Shown here: piece by piece, positions 1 through 8,205 of the stretch
How positions within the stretch are numbered: position 1 is the first letter of the stretch
How the letters are laid out: every line of letters begins with the position of its first letter
Assembly (NCBI GenBank): GCA_937907025.1
Contig: CALESJ010000027.1
Location: 1-64,000, forward strand
Direction of reading: 5' to 3'
Length of the DNA stretch: 64,000 bases
Source of the DNA: an uncultured Faecalibacterium sp.
GTDB lineage: Bacteria > Bacillota > Clostridia > Oscillospirales > Ruminococcaceae
Program-made: the position numbers and the translations under genes
Notes under the pieces: model-generated
Seen by the model: the letters and a program-made list of their open reading frames with translations, nothing else
Told to the model about the DNA's origin: nothing
Database searches by the model: none

Positions 1-721
1 CCGGCGTCAGGGGCACGGTCTGGGTGTAGGGGCCTTCGCCGGTCCAGGCATCCAGAGGGAAGGTGGATTTGTACAGGTGGGGGCCGTACTCATACACATC
101 CTCGCCCCGACCCTTGGTGTCATAGACGGACTTTAGCATGGCTTCGGTGCCGGCGTTGAGGCTGTCCAGTTCCTTTTCAATCTTGGCCAGAAAGGACATA
201 AAGGCCGCCTGCATCACACTGGTGTCGATGCTGTCAAGGGTGTCCCGCATGAGCCCGCAGTAGTCCGGGTCCAGGCGCAGATCCACGATATCGTCCGCCT
301 CGATCTTGGTGGCACCAACCCGACGGCGCACGCCGTAGAGGAACACTTCATCAAAGTCGTTATCCCGCCGCACCGCAGGCATTTCCGGGGAGGGCGCAGC
401 CAGCCCGGTGCGCACATACAGCCCGGCCACGTTGGCGTTTTTGTCATACCCCACGGCCAGGACATCCCAGCGCATGTACACACCGTCCGCGTCCTCGAGC
501 TGCAGGACGGTATCCTGCTTCAAAAAAGGAAAGGCCGACCAGAAGTCGGTTACATGAACGCAGGCAACGCCTTTGGAGATGGTAACGGTGTTGTCCCCGT
601 TGGTGGTGGCGGTAAAATTATCGGACCGCAGCAGGCCCCGGCTGCGCGCCGCATAGGCGGCCCCCATGGCATCGCTGAAATACTGTTTATTGTCCAGCGG
701 CCAGCAGGTCAGTTCGGTCAA
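1..721 (-). CDS. Phage tail/baseplate protein, 3' end cut by the window edge
   Basis: About 240 residues are visible, beginning with a TTG start whose TTGA overlaps the TGA stop of the Gp37-like gene. The start is set by a strong GGAGGTGA six bases upstream; the in-frame ATG possibilities in this stretch lack such a site. The N-terminal part (residues 1-110) looks like a compact structural domain. Around residues 150-200 comes a more helical stretch, then a segment with Tyr and Gly. I do not recognise a named family. The position directly after the Dit-like and Gp37-like genes suggests a baseplate or receptor-binding component. It is translationally coupled to the gene before it. Confidence 0.7.
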   Translation of the reverse strand, partial: MTELTCWPLDNKQYFSDAMGAAYAARSRGLLRSDNFTATTNGDNTVTISKGVACVHVTDFWSAFPFLKQDTVLQLEDADGVYMRWDVLAVGYDKNANVAGLYVRTGLAAPSPEMPAVRRDNDFDEVFLYGVRRRVGATKIEADDIVDLRLDPDYCGLMRDTLDSIDTSVMQAAFMSFLAKIEKELDSLNAGTEAMLKSVYDTKGRGEDVYEYGPHLYKSTFPLDAWTGEGPYTQTVPLTP

Positions 722-1827
722 GTGGCATCACCTCCGATTGTGATGGTATCAAAGACAGGCTCCACAGTGCGGCCGGTCTTTTCGTAAATCAGCTTCACGC
801 TGGCGACCCGGGCGGTGGCCACCAGGTCCATTTCCGGGATACGCAGCGGCACGATGTCACCCAGGGCGTAGTCCGTGCCGTAGCGCAGGGGTTGGTCCGA
901 GGCCGTAGCCTTCAGCGCCCGCCCGCCCATATGTTTCAGCAATGCCGCCATGGCGTAGTTGGTCAGGGCGGCTTTGTATTCTTCTTCGGTGTAAACAGCG
1001 TCCTGGGTGGAGCCGTCCGCCAGCTGGACTGTGTGTTTGTGGGTCACACCGGACCCGTCCACCCACAGTTCGTGCCGGTCGGCGCCGGTGGCCTGGGTGT
1101 CCCCCACTTCCAGAAACAACGGCTGCCACTGGTCCTGCTCCGAGGGCTTTTCCCCACAGCATAGGGCCACATTGGCATAGTCGCTGCCGTCATCCTCCAG
1201 GGATGGGGAGGACAGGTTCTTCATCTGTGTGCTGAAGAATCCCCGGTAGGCTTCGCTTTCCTGCCGGCTGCGGTCCACCCCGTGGAGCAGCTCCAGGGAT
1301 TCGGTGCCCGTGTCCCTGTCAAACCGTACCCGCACCCCGAAGCCGCCCGCTTTGGCCAGCTGCACGATGGCACTGCGGCAGTCCAGCCACTCCACCGTTT
1401 CCTGGCAGGGCGCAGTAAAACCGGCGGTTTCCGGCACCGTGACCGGCAGGCCGCGCAGGTTGGTCCGGCACAGTTCCAAGAGCCCTGCCGCCGCGTCTGT
1501 GATGTTCCGGGTGCCCTTGGCTACCCGCTGCTTGAATCGGAGCAGGCTGAACATTCCCCGCACCGTCATGGTGTTCTTTCCCGGTTCCGTGTTTACGGCC
1601 ACGACCATGGCGGAAAGTTCCGGCGTATCCGGGTTGTACAGGGTGGTCCACTTGGTCAGGTTGCGGCGGTTCTTGGCGCTGGCGGCGCAGATGAGTTTGA
1701 ACTCGCCCACATCGGCCCAGGCAGGCATCCATTGCAGGCTGCTGATGCTTTCCACCAGGCCTACCGACTGTGTTTCCTTGTAGACATAGAGTTTTGCAAC
1801 ACTGGGTTCGGAATCCAATTCAAACAC
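718..1827 (-). CDS. Siphovirus Gp37-like baseplate protein
   Basis: The 369-residue product begins at a GTG and opens with the pattern of the siphovirus ReqiPepy6 Gp37-like family: a short strand-rich N-terminus, then a 'W.P.WAD.GEF.L' stretch near residues 33-45. These proteins sit after the distal tail protein and are thought to be part of the baseplate hub or tail-tip assembly. A GGGGGTGG lies upstream of the GTG. The gene overlaps the end of the Dit-like gene by 8 bases and its own stop overlaps the next start, so the three baseplate genes are coupled. The family call rests on residue patterns I recognise and has not been searched. Confidence 0.7.
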   Translation of the reverse strand: MFELDSEPSVAKLYVYKETQSVGLVESISSLQWMPAWADVGEFKLICAASAKNRRNLTKWTTLYNPDTPELSAMVVAVNTEPGKNTMTVRGMFSLLRFKQRVAKGTRNITDAAAGLLELCRTNLRGLPVTVPETAGFTAPCQETVEWLDCRSAIVQLAKAGGFGVRVRFDRDTGTESLELLHGVDRSRQESEAYRGFFSTQMKNLSSPSLEDDGSDYANVALCCGEKPSEQDQWQPLFLEVGDTQATGADRHELWVDGSGVTHKHTVQLADGSTQDAVYTEEEYKAALTNYAMAALLKHMGGRALKATASDQPLRYGTDYALGDIVPLRIPEMDLVATARVASVKLIYEKTGRTVEPVFDTITIGGDAT

Positions 1828-2689
1828 CGCTGGCCACCCCCTTCGGCGCAGTAATGGAGGCTGTCAGGTTTTCCCGGCCTTCGTCGGCGGTGAGGCGGAT
1901 GACGTTATCCCCGGGGGAAAGGGTCATCCACCAGTCAGTGCCCATATCCATGAAGCGGAAACCATCCTGTTCGGTGCCGTCGGCGGCATAGTAGGTGCAG
2001 CCCCGGTCCTTTTCCGCCGTGGAGATCACCGCCCGCTCCCCTGCCTGCATCTCCTTGTTCAGGCGGATGAAGGTTCGTTTGCCGTTATGCCACAGCATGG
2101 GGTTGAGCACCCGGGCCGTGGCCAGAAACTGCACGGTGAAGTCGGTTTCGGTGTTGCCTGTGTTGGGGACGTTGGTATACAGGTCCTGTTTGTACCGGCT
2201 GATATACCAGGACCCCGCAGTGGAAACCGGCGTGGGGAACCAGATGGCTTCCAGGCCGCCCAACAGGGTGGTGATGGTTTCCTCCGTGCGCCAGTACGGG
2301 TAGGCGGCATACAGGGAAAACTGAAAATTGAGCAGGTGTTCCCCGCCGCTCACATCCGGCGAGCGCTTGGTGATGACATCCACATACCAGCTCTGGGTGC
2401 CGATGGTCTTGGTCCAGCGGCCAACGGACCCGGGCACCAGCAGCTGCTTGAGCAGCCGTTCGTTGGCGTCCAGGTCCCGCAGGATGGCGCCGGTGACCAC
2501 AATGGGCCGCGCCCCCACCGAGGCCCCCGTCACGGTGGTGCCGATCTGGCCGGTGGACTGCTGTTCGCTGATGTCCAGGTCCAGACCGTCCTCACCGGAA
2601 ATATCCGTGGCCCAGAAGTCGCTGTCCACCGCCAGGCGAATGGTCCGCCCGTCGGCGGCGGTATAGGTACGGTACGGAACGGTGCGCAC
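1820..2689 (-). CDS. Distal tail (Dit-like) protein, siphovirus tail family
   Basis: The product is 289 residues from a GTG start preceded by AGGAGG six bases away; a longer reading from an upstream ATG would overlap the tape measure gene and leave this site unused. The N-terminal half resembles the Sipho_tail/Dit fold, with a 'G.I.RDLDANERLLKQLL.PG' stretch near residues 90-115. That is the region where such proteins contact the tail tube end. The C-terminal part (about 150-289) is strand-rich like the carbohydrate-binding or adaptor domains of Dit proteins. It follows the tape measure gene directly, which is the position expected for Dit, the hub joining tail tube and baseplate. Confidence 0.75.
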   Translation of the reverse strand: MRTVPYRTYTAADGRTIRLAVDSDFWATDISGEDGLDLDISEQQSTGQIGTTVTGASVGARPIVVTGAILRDLDANERLLKQLLVPGSVGRWTKTIGTQSWYVDVITKRSPDVSGGEHLLNFQFSLYAAYPYWRTEETITTLLGGLEAIWFPTPVSTAGSWYISRYKQDLYTNVPNTGNTETDFTVQFLATARVLNPMLWHNGKRTFIRLNKEMQAGERAVISTAEKDRGCTYYAADGTEQDGFRFMDMGTDWWMTLSPGDNVIRLTADEGRENLTASITAPKGVASGV

Positions 2690-2706
2690 AAAATGCCTCC
2701 TTTCGG

Positions 2707-4626
2707 TTACGGGATGGCCCACGGCAGCCGCTTGGCCATGGCCTCGGTTTCCCGGGTCATTTCCGCCTCGCTCAGGCTGTCGTGGGTGTTGAAGGTGTTG
2801 TATTGCTGGACGGTGACGGCGGTGGCGGGGATGACGGATTTCATGGGCATGCCATAAGCAAGACGGCCCTGAAGACTGGCAGCCATGGAATTGCCCAGGT
2901 CCTGCACAGAATCAATCAACTTGTATTTGTTGCGGTAGATGCCCTTGGAAAGTCCATTCAAGAAGTCCGGCATCCACTTTTCATATTCGCGCAGCGGACC
3001 CACATCCGGGCGGCTGAAATGCAGATAAGAAGCCGCCGTTGATGCAATGTTTTTGACTGCATTGCCCACCCCGGCAATGTTGGACGTAATGCCCCTGATA
3101 AATTCGGAGATCATATCCTTGCCCCAGGACAATGCCTGGGCCGGCAGGCTTTTCAGGTAATTGACCGCCCCGCTGAAACTGTTCTGCATCACACCGGTAA
3201 GGCTGCCTGCCATACTGGCAAGGCCGTTCCCTACCGCTGTAAGAACTTGTCCGCCAAGGCTCAGCCAGTTGATGGCGGTGATCACATCGGCCACCGCCTG
3301 CATGATACTGCCCATATTGGCCGCAATGACCGGCAAGGATTGAATCAGTCCTTGTCCCAGCATGAGAATCAGCTGACCGGCCGCTACCAGAAGTTTGGGG
3401 GCGTTGTCGTTGATGATTCCGGCAATGTTGGATACGATGCCGGGCACATAGGTGATGAGGGTGGGCAGCGCGGCAATCAAGCCCTGGGCAAGGTTTAGAA
3501 TCAGATCAATGCCCGCGTCCACGATCTGCCCGAAGTTGGCCCGCAGATTGCTGGTAAACTGCAAAAGCAGCGGCAGAGCCTGGGCCAGAAACTGCGGAAT
3601 GCCTTGGGCAAGGCCCTGCCCAAGATTCTGAATCATCGCTATCCCGCTTTGCAGCAGCTGCTGTCCATTTCCGGCCAGCCCGGTCTGGACCTGCGCCAGG
3701 AAGGACGGCAGCTGGGCGGCCAGCTGGGTGCCCATTTCCTGCACCAGGGTGACGATACCGCCGGGCAGGGCCTTGAGGATGTTCCACACAGCGGGCAGAA
3801 GATTGCCCACCAGAAAGGTGGTTGTGGTCTGGGCCAGCGCCTGGAGGGACGGGGTGATATCCTGGCCCAGGGCCAGATTGCCCAGCACATTCTTGCCTGC
3901 CGCTGCCATGGAATTGAAGGAGCCGGACAGGGTGGTGGCGGCTTCCTGGGCGGTGGTGCCGGTGATGTCCAGTTCCCCCTGAATGACGTGAATGGCGCTG
4001 TACACATCGGCCAGGCTGTTGATATCGTACTTGACGCCGGTGATTTTCTGGGCATCCTGGAGCAGGCGTTCCATCTCGGTCTTGGTGCCGCCGTAGCCCA
4101 GCTTGAGGTTGTCCAGCATGGTGTAATTCTGCTTGGCGAATCCCTGGTAGGCATCGGTGATGCGCTCCATGTCGGTGCCCATCTTGTTGGAGTTGTCCGA
4201 CATATCCCGCATGGCCATATCCGCCATATCGGCAGCGGCCGCAGTGTCCCCGCCCAGGCTCTGCAGCAGGCTGGCCGCAAAGCTGGTGGTCTGTTCCATG
4301 TACTGGTTGGCGCTCATGCCCGCGGTGCTGTATGCCGCCGCTGCGTTGGCCTTGACCTTGTCGGCGCTGTCCTTGAAGAGGGTTTCGATGCCGCCGATGC
4401 TTTGCTGCAAGTCGGCGCCCTCGGTGATGGTGGAGGCCAGGGCCTTGCCGATGGCTGCCGCCGACACGATGCCCATCACCTTGCTGACCAGATTGGAGCC
4501 TAAGGTCTGGCCCGCGCTTGTACCGGCGGAACCGGCTTCCCCGCCCAGGGCCTTGGTGATACTCCCCTGGATGCCCCGGGCAGACGGGATGAGCTGCACA
4601 TAGGCTTTTGCCAGTTCAGTGGCCAT
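2707..4626 (-). CDS. Tail tape measure protein
   Basis: The product is 639 residues and sets tail length, filling the tail tube and passing into the host at infection. The N-terminal 60 residues contain the usual 'ELAKAYVQLIPSARGIQGSI' pattern. Residues 60-250 form the conserved TMP domain with Gly/Ala-rich helices. Residues 270-500 contain repeated long hydrophobic helices, as in proteins that form the DNA channel. The start is the ATG five bases after GGAGGTGA; an ATG three codons earlier lacks the spacing. The length predicts a short tail of roughly 90-100 nm, using the rule of about 1.5 angstrom per residue. It overlaps the preceding chaperone gene by 11 bases. Confidence 0.92.
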   Translation of the reverse strand: MATELAKAYVQLIPSARGIQGSITKALGGEAGSAGTSAGQTLGSNLVSKVMGIVSAAAIGKALASTITEGADLQQSIGGIETLFKDSADKVKANAAAAYSTAGMSANQYMEQTTSFAASLLQSLGGDTAAAADMADMAMRDMSDNSNKMGTDMERITDAYQGFAKQNYTMLDNLKLGYGGTKTEMERLLQDAQKITGVKYDINSLADVYSAIHVIQGELDITGTTAQEAATTLSGSFNSMAAAGKNVLGNLALGQDITPSLQALAQTTTTFLVGNLLPAVWNILKALPGGIVTLVQEMGTQLAAQLPSFLAQVQTGLAGNGQQLLQSGIAMIQNLGQGLAQGIPQFLAQALPLLLQFTSNLRANFGQIVDAGIDLILNLAQGLIAALPTLITYVPGIVSNIAGIINDNAPKLLVAAGQLILMLGQGLIQSLPVIAANMGSIMQAVADVITAINWLSLGGQVLTAVGNGLASMAGSLTGVMQNSFSGAVNYLKSLPAQALSWGKDMISEFIRGITSNIAGVGNAVKNIASTAASYLHFSRPDVGPLREYEKWMPDFLNGLSKGIYRNKYKLIDSVQDLGNSMAASLQGRLAYGMPMKSVIPATAVTVQQYNTFNTHDSLSEAEMTRETEAMAKRLPWAIP

Positions 4627-5011
4627 TATGTTCACCTCCCAGAATGCGGGCCCTGGCCGCTTCGTAGTCTTCCGGCGTGGCGTAGCCGGCCACCGGGCCG
4701 CTCTGGCCGCTCTCGATGCCCATCAACAGGTTGAACACCGATGGCGGGCAGCCCCGGCCGTGGCGGGCTTCCTCGGTGTTCTGCCACACCAGCAGGCCCA
4801 GCCGGTCGGTTACGGCCGCCAGCAGCATGGTTTCGGGCGTTGCCCGGGCGCCGCTCATCTTCATCCGAATGCGGGAGGTTTCCCGCAGCCCCGCCGCCAG
4901 CACGGCCGCCAGGGGCAGCGGCAGCGTGTGCCAATCCAGAACGCCGTACGTTTCGGCCATATCACAGGTCAGGGCATCGGCGTCGGTGGCCAGCATGGCG
5001 GCGAGGGTCAT
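4616..5011 (-). CDS. Tail assembly chaperone, frameshift-dependent second part (gpT-like)
   Basis: This 131-codon reading frame lies between the first chaperone gene and the tape measure gene, the place of lambda gpT. Its ATG shares a base with the TGA of the preceding gene (TGATG) but has no Shine-Dalgarno sequence. The preceding gene ends in A AAA AAC just before its stop, and a -1 slip there leads straight into this frame. So it is probably made mainly as an extension of the first chaperone protein, as in G/GT of lambda. Reinitiation at the ATG is the alternative. It has little sequence identity to known families beyond its position. Confidence 0.75.
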   Translation of the reverse strand: MTLAAMLATDADALTCDMAETYGVLDWHTLPLPLAAVLAAGLRETSRIRMKMSGARATPETMLLAAVTDRLGLLVWQNTEEARHGRGCPPSVFNLLMGIESGQSGPVAGYATPEDYEAARARILGGEHNGH

Positions 5012-5274
5012 CAGTTTTTTGCGGGCTGGCTGGACTCGAAGATTTCCTGCAGTGTTTCGGTCACTGCCTCGATGGGTACCGTCCCGCCGGGTGTGCGCAG
5101 ATGGTCATACAGAGCCTTTTTCTGCTCCCTGGTCAGCAGCAGCCGCAACGCGGTACTCAAGGCGGTGATATCGCCCTCATCCAGGGCAGCCAGAGCGTCC
5201 AGCAGCTCCATGTTGTTCAGGCGTTCCTCTTCGATTTCAAGGCAAAAGCCGCTTTTCGTGGTCACCTGGCGCAT
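5011..5274 (-). CDS. Tail assembly chaperone (gpG-like)
   Basis: An 87-residue, acidic, largely helical protein encoded between the tail tube gene and the tape measure region, the usual location of the gpG-type chaperone that coats the tape measure protein during tail assembly. Its start overlaps the tail tube stop (TGATG, one shared base). Its last codons, GCA AAA AAC followed by TGA, contain a slippery heptamer for making the longer G-T fusion. A 'LLLTREQKKALYDHL' helix lies near residues 44-60. The name rests on position, size and the frameshift site. Confidence 0.75.
   Translation of the reverse strand: MRQVTTKSGFCLEIEEERLNNMELLDALAALDEGDITALSTALRLLLTREQKKALYDHLRTPGGTVPIEAVTETLQEIFESSQPAKN
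5014..5020 (-). promoter_or_regulatory. Slippery heptamer A AAA AAC for -1 frameshift
   Basis: Read on the minus strand, the heptamer fits the X XXY YYZ rule in the zero frame and ends directly at the TGA stop of the first chaperone gene. A -1 slip puts ribosomes in the frame of the second chaperone gene and avoids the stop. The second gene has no ribosome binding site of its own, which supports the idea. I have not worked out a downstream stimulatory structure. Confidence 0.7.
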
Positions 5275-5840
5275 CAGGCACTCACCCCTTTCTTGATGTA
5301 CTCATAGTGGGTCTGGCCGTCCTGATCCGGCGTGGCCTCGATGGTGATGCCATAGCCCAGGGCGTCTTCATCGGCGTAGACGATTTCCTTCAGCTCGGTG
5401 ATCTTGGCGCTGGGAATGACAATGCGCTTGAGCACATTACCGTTGAGGATCAGTTCCACCACCCAGGCGTAATACTGGTTTTCCTTGCTGTTGGCCTTGA
5501 CGGTGATGCCGTCCTCCAGGGTGCCTTTGACGTTTTCGGGGCTGTACACCGTCTGAAGGACTGCCACATTCTCGGCTTCGATGAGCTTGAACTTGAAGGT
5601 GTCGGGCTTTTCGGTCTGGTAAGTGTGGACGGTGTCCCCGCCCCAGGCCTTGATCTTGTCGCTGGAAGGCGAGTTGGCGTTGGTCAGGCCCTCGTCCGAG
5701 ATATACCCCTGGTTGATGAACGCCTGGTTCAGCTCGGTGGTAGCATCGGTGGGCAGGGCCGTATCCAGAGGTGCCCGGAACACAGCGCCGCCGATTTTGG
5801 GCTTGCCGGTAGTGACGTTCTGTGCGTTGTTCTTTTCCAT
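5274..5840 (-). CDS. Major tail (tube) protein
   Basis: The 188-residue protein has the features of siphovirus major tail proteins: about 190 residues, strand-rich, with a conserved 'GY.SD.GL' stretch near residues 45-52 and an 'IKAWGGD' stretch near 63-69. Hexameric rings of this protein stack to form the tail tube. The ATG follows an AAAGGAAA site. It lies after the tail-completion gene and before the two chaperone genes, which is the canonical order. The final codon overlaps the next start by one base. Confidence 0.85.
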   Translation of the reverse strand: MEKNNAQNVTTGKPKIGGAVFRAPLDTALPTDATTELNQAFINQGYISDEGLTNANSPSSDKIKAWGGDTVHTYQTEKPDTFKFKLIEAENVAVLQTVYSPENVKGTLEDGITVKANSKENQYYAWVVELILNGNVLKRIVIPSAKITELKEIVYADEDALGYGITIEATPDQDGQTHYEYIKKGVSA

Positions 5841-5858
5841 CTGTTTCCTTTCCCGCGG

Positions 5859-6209
5859 TTACAGGGCCGCGTTTTCGTGATAGGTGATGTTGTACACCGC
5901 CTGATAGCGGCGGCGCTTGGTAGTGGTATCGTTGAAGGGATAGTCGCTGTTCAGCCTGGCCGCGCTGACCGCCGGGTGTTCCGGCAGGTGATCCATAGCC
6001 GCCTTGACTTCTTCATTGAGCATGGCCGCCTTGTACAGGGTTTCCCCGTAGCTCTGGATGGCCACGGTGGCCGAATCAATATGGTCTTTGCGGCCGGAAC
6101 TGGTCTTCTCCACAACCACAAAAGAAGCCGGCGGCCCCGTCGGCACTTCCAGGCAAACGGGAACCGCCAGCTTTTGGGCCAGCCAGTCTTTGACGATGAG
6201 TTCGATCAT
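5859..6209 (-). CDS. Tail completion/terminator protein (DUF3168-like)
   Basis: The 116-residue protein is of the size and position of tail terminator proteins, which cap the tail and join it to the head. It opens with a helix (residues 1-15) followed by 'VPTGPPASFVVVEKT' near 22-36, then a helix, then a strand-rich end with 'RRRYQAVYNITYH'. This matches the small ferredoxin-like fold of gp10/gpU-type terminators. It lies 18 bases before the tail tube gene. The call rests on gene order and general shape; no catalytic residues are expected. Confidence 0.6.
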   Translation of the reverse strand: MIELIVKDWLAQKLAVPVCLEVPTGPPASFVVVEKTSSGRKDHIDSATVAIQSYGETLYKAAMLNEEVKAAMDHLPEHPAVSAARLNSDYPFNDTTTKRRRYQAVYNITYHENAAL

Positions 6210-6224
6210 GGTTTTACCGTCCTC

Positions 6225-6446
6225 TTATCGCAATGCTTTGAGAATGGTGTTGTTTTCCGCAGCATCTCTCCAGGCATCTTCCGTATCCGGCCACACCACA
6301 GCCGTGACACGGTTTTTCTCCATATTGGTTTCTGCGGCATAACCCTCACCGCATCTGGAGCGGATAGCTTCGGCTTCTTTAGCACAGAAATTTTCCATTT
6401 CTGCAGATTTCAGCAGGGCACGCACCCCGCTGCGGTTATGCATCAT
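6225..6446 (-). CDS. HK97 gp10-like head-tail joining protein, N-terminally shortened
   Basis: The 73-residue product starts almost at the conserved 'GVRALLKS.EM' helix and ends 'RRDAAENN'-like with 'NNTILKAL', the pattern of small gp10-type head-tail joining proteins. Relatives have some 15-30 more residues before the 'GVR' stretch. Here the ATG (two in a row) has no Shine-Dalgarno sequence and is preceded by an AT-rich run. This suggests that the 5' end was removed when the upstream head genes were lost. The remaining frame is open but may not be translated. Confidence 0.55.
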   Translation of the reverse strand: MMHNRSGVRALLKSAEMENFCAKEAEAIRSRCGEGYAAETNMEKNRVTAVVWPDTEDAWRDAAENNTILKALR

Positions 6447-6455
6447 GCTTTTTAT

Positions 6456-6644
6456 TTAGTTTTCGTCTTCTGGTAATTTACCAATTCGTTTCAATAATTC
6501 GTAGGCTGAACGCGCAGCCAACTGCTCCGGGGGGCAATCCCCGTCAAACAGTTCAGCCTGCTCATCATAAGCGTGTTCGATAGGATGTTCTTTTAGGAAG
6601 CGCTTCAGTTCTTCAATTCTCTGTGGTGTAATACTGTACGCCAT
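6456..6644 (-). CDS. Small acidic protein after the MuF-JAB gene; candidate immunity protein
   Basis: The 62-residue product starts at an ATG nine bases after GAGGAGG; that site lies inside the end of the MuF-JAB gene, so the two are coupled with a 32-base overlap. It is helical and acidic and matches nothing I know. Small genes overlapping the 3' end of a toxin-tipped MuF gene are often its immunity gene, so this is a candidate. It could equally be an unrelated morphogenesis gene. It is the last gene before the presumed deletion in front of the gp10-like gene. Confidence 0.6.
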   Translation of the reverse strand: MAYSITPQRIEELKRFLKEHPIEHAYDEQAELFDGDCPPEQLAARSAYELLKRIGKLPEDEN

Positions 6645-7878
6645 ACTTCCGAGCCTCCTCAAAGAATTCGTTCAACGCGACCATGACTTCCTTTTTCGTC
6701 TTGGACTCAAAAATGCGCATGTTCAACTGAGTGGACAAATCAAGAATAGCATTCTCGTCACACTCTGAGCCACGTTCCAATGCATAAACCACGCCATTGT
6801 TTCCAACTGCTGTCAGCATCCGCATATTTTTCCGCTTTGCAAAAGCAGCAATATCATTCGGTGAAAATGTAAGCCCACTTGGATGGGTATGCATCGCAAT
6901 ATAGGGAATATCGTGATCCGGTATCTTAACGGAAGCCGTCCCATCACCCACAATGATGCTCCCAATTAGTTGCATGTCCATTCGCAAGCATTGTGCAACC
7001 TCGACACCGGTATCATGGCCCATGGCTTCTTTCAGCAATTTTACATGTGCCTGCGCCAGCGCTTTCTGCCCGTAAGCATCCAGCGTCTGACAGCGAAATG
7101 CCTTTACCCGCTTGATACTATCTTCCTTGATAGTCAGGTACTGGCTCTTACTATCTTTCAGTATACCATTACCCGCTTTTTCCCGCAACCGCCGGGCCGC
7201 ATAAGCTGCCCTTTTCTGAGCGTTGATACGTTTCTTGTCTTTGCCATACTGCTGCCGGCGCATGGCGTTGATATCCCCACCTGCGGCGTTATACTGCTCC
7301 AAATACTTGTCCGGGTCGTATCCGGCCACGGTTGTGCGGCTGTCAAAACGGATGGCATATTCACAGTTACAGTTTGCATGGATGTGCACTGCGTGGTCAC
7401 CCTTGAGCGCCTTTTTGCTGGCCTTCTGCCACCCACGGCTGGCCAGCGTGATACAGAACGGGCAGGTGTCTCCATGGGGCACCCAGGCCCACTCTGCGCC
7501 GTCCCGGATGGCATTTTTCATCGTAGTGTCCGCCCCGGCACGCTTGACCAGACGACTCACCCCGCTCTGCAGCAGCGGCGGGCTTTGCTTTGTGGCATTT
7601 ACCATCTTGGCCGTTTCACCATAATCGGCGGGCGGCGCCGGTTCCGCCGGTGGCACATCGACGTCGGACGCCTCGGCCACGGCGTCATACATCTGGCAGG
7701 CCAGCTCGGCGCTCCCCTCTCCGTACTTCTGCACCAGAGCCTGCGCGTATGCAATCAGCGCATCAGCATCCCCGGTTCCATGTTTTGCGATGTAGTCGGC
7801 CATCTTCCGCCCGGCTTCCTCATTCAGACGGGCCAGCCGGTTGATGTACTCGACCCAGCTTTTCTCAGGTATTTGCAT
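6613..7878 (-). CDS. MuF-type minor capsid protein with C-terminal JAB metalloprotease domain
   Basis: The 421-residue protein has two parts. Residues 1-200 resemble phage minor head proteins: a helical N-terminus, then a zinc-site pattern C139-P-F-C142 with H165, H167, C170 and C172. Residues 285-370 hold an H330-T-H332-P-S-G motif followed by S339 and D342, the metal-binding pattern of JAB/JAMM peptidases. MuF proteins are carried inside the virion and many phages fuse them to variable toxin domains. Here the tip would be a metalloprotease, acting in the next host or in particle maturation. The ATG follows GAGGTAGAAG and lies three bases after the HNH stop. A small gene overlaps its end. 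Confidence 0.78.
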   Translation of the reverse strand: MQIPEKSWVEYINRLARLNEEAGRKMADYIAKHGTGDADALIAYAQALVQKYGEGSAELACQMYDAVAEASDVDVPPAEPAPPADYGETAKMVNATKQSPPLLQSGVSRLVKRAGADTTMKNAIRDGAEWAWVPHGDTCPFCITLASRGWQKASKKALKGDHAVHIHANCNCEYAIRFDSRTTVAGYDPDKYLEQYNAAGGDINAMRRQQYGKDKKRINAQKRAAYAARRLREKAGNGILKDSKSQYLTIKEDSIKRVKAFRCQTLDAYGQKALAQAHVKLLKEAMGHDTGVEVAQCLRMDMQLIGSIIVGDGTASVKIPDHDIPYIAMHTHPSGLTFSPNDIAAFAKRKNMRMLTAVGNNGVVYALERGSECDENAILDLSTQLNMRIFESKTKKEVMVALNEFFEEARKYGVQYYTTEN

Positions 7879-7881
7879 CTT

Positions 7882-8205
7882 CTACCTCAAGCAGCACTTG
7901 TCAGGCCGAACCGCAGTAGACTCTGTCTTGTTTCCTTTGCGTGCGTTGCAGTAATAATGCGCCGCTTGCAGGTTGCTCCAGTCCTCGGCGGCAGCTCGCG
8001 CCGAAGCATAGCCAAACTGGCGCCACTTGGAAACCGGTCGGATCTCATCAATGACGAAGGACAAAGGATGCTGCGCGTCCGATGGTTCATCGTAATGGAT
8101 CGGCCCAAGCCTGCCCTTACAAATTCCGCATGGGCACTCCATGGCCCGGAACCTGGCGCGGTACTTGCGGCGCAGGGCACCGTTTGAATAGCGTGGGTTA
8201 CTCAT
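7882..8205 (-). CDS. Phage HNH endonuclease-like protein
   Basis: The 107-residue protein shows a C-x-C-x-x-C cluster near residues 24-29, 'IDEIRPVS' near 51-58 and 'NLQAAHYYCNARKGNK' near 77-92. These are the knuckle and beta-beta-alpha-metal elements of phage HNH nucleases. The first catalytic position reads Asp-Glu instead of the usual Asp-His, as in some phage relatives, so activity is uncertain. HNH genes usually sit beside terminase and help cut packaged DNA. Here no terminase follows and the MuF gene comes directly after it. Confidence 0.7.
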   Translation of the reverse strand: MSNPRYSNGALRRKYRARFRAMECPCGICKGRLGPIHYDEPSDAQHPLSFVIDEIRPVSKWRQFGYASARAAAEDWSNLQAAHYYCNARKGNKTESTAVRPDKCCLR

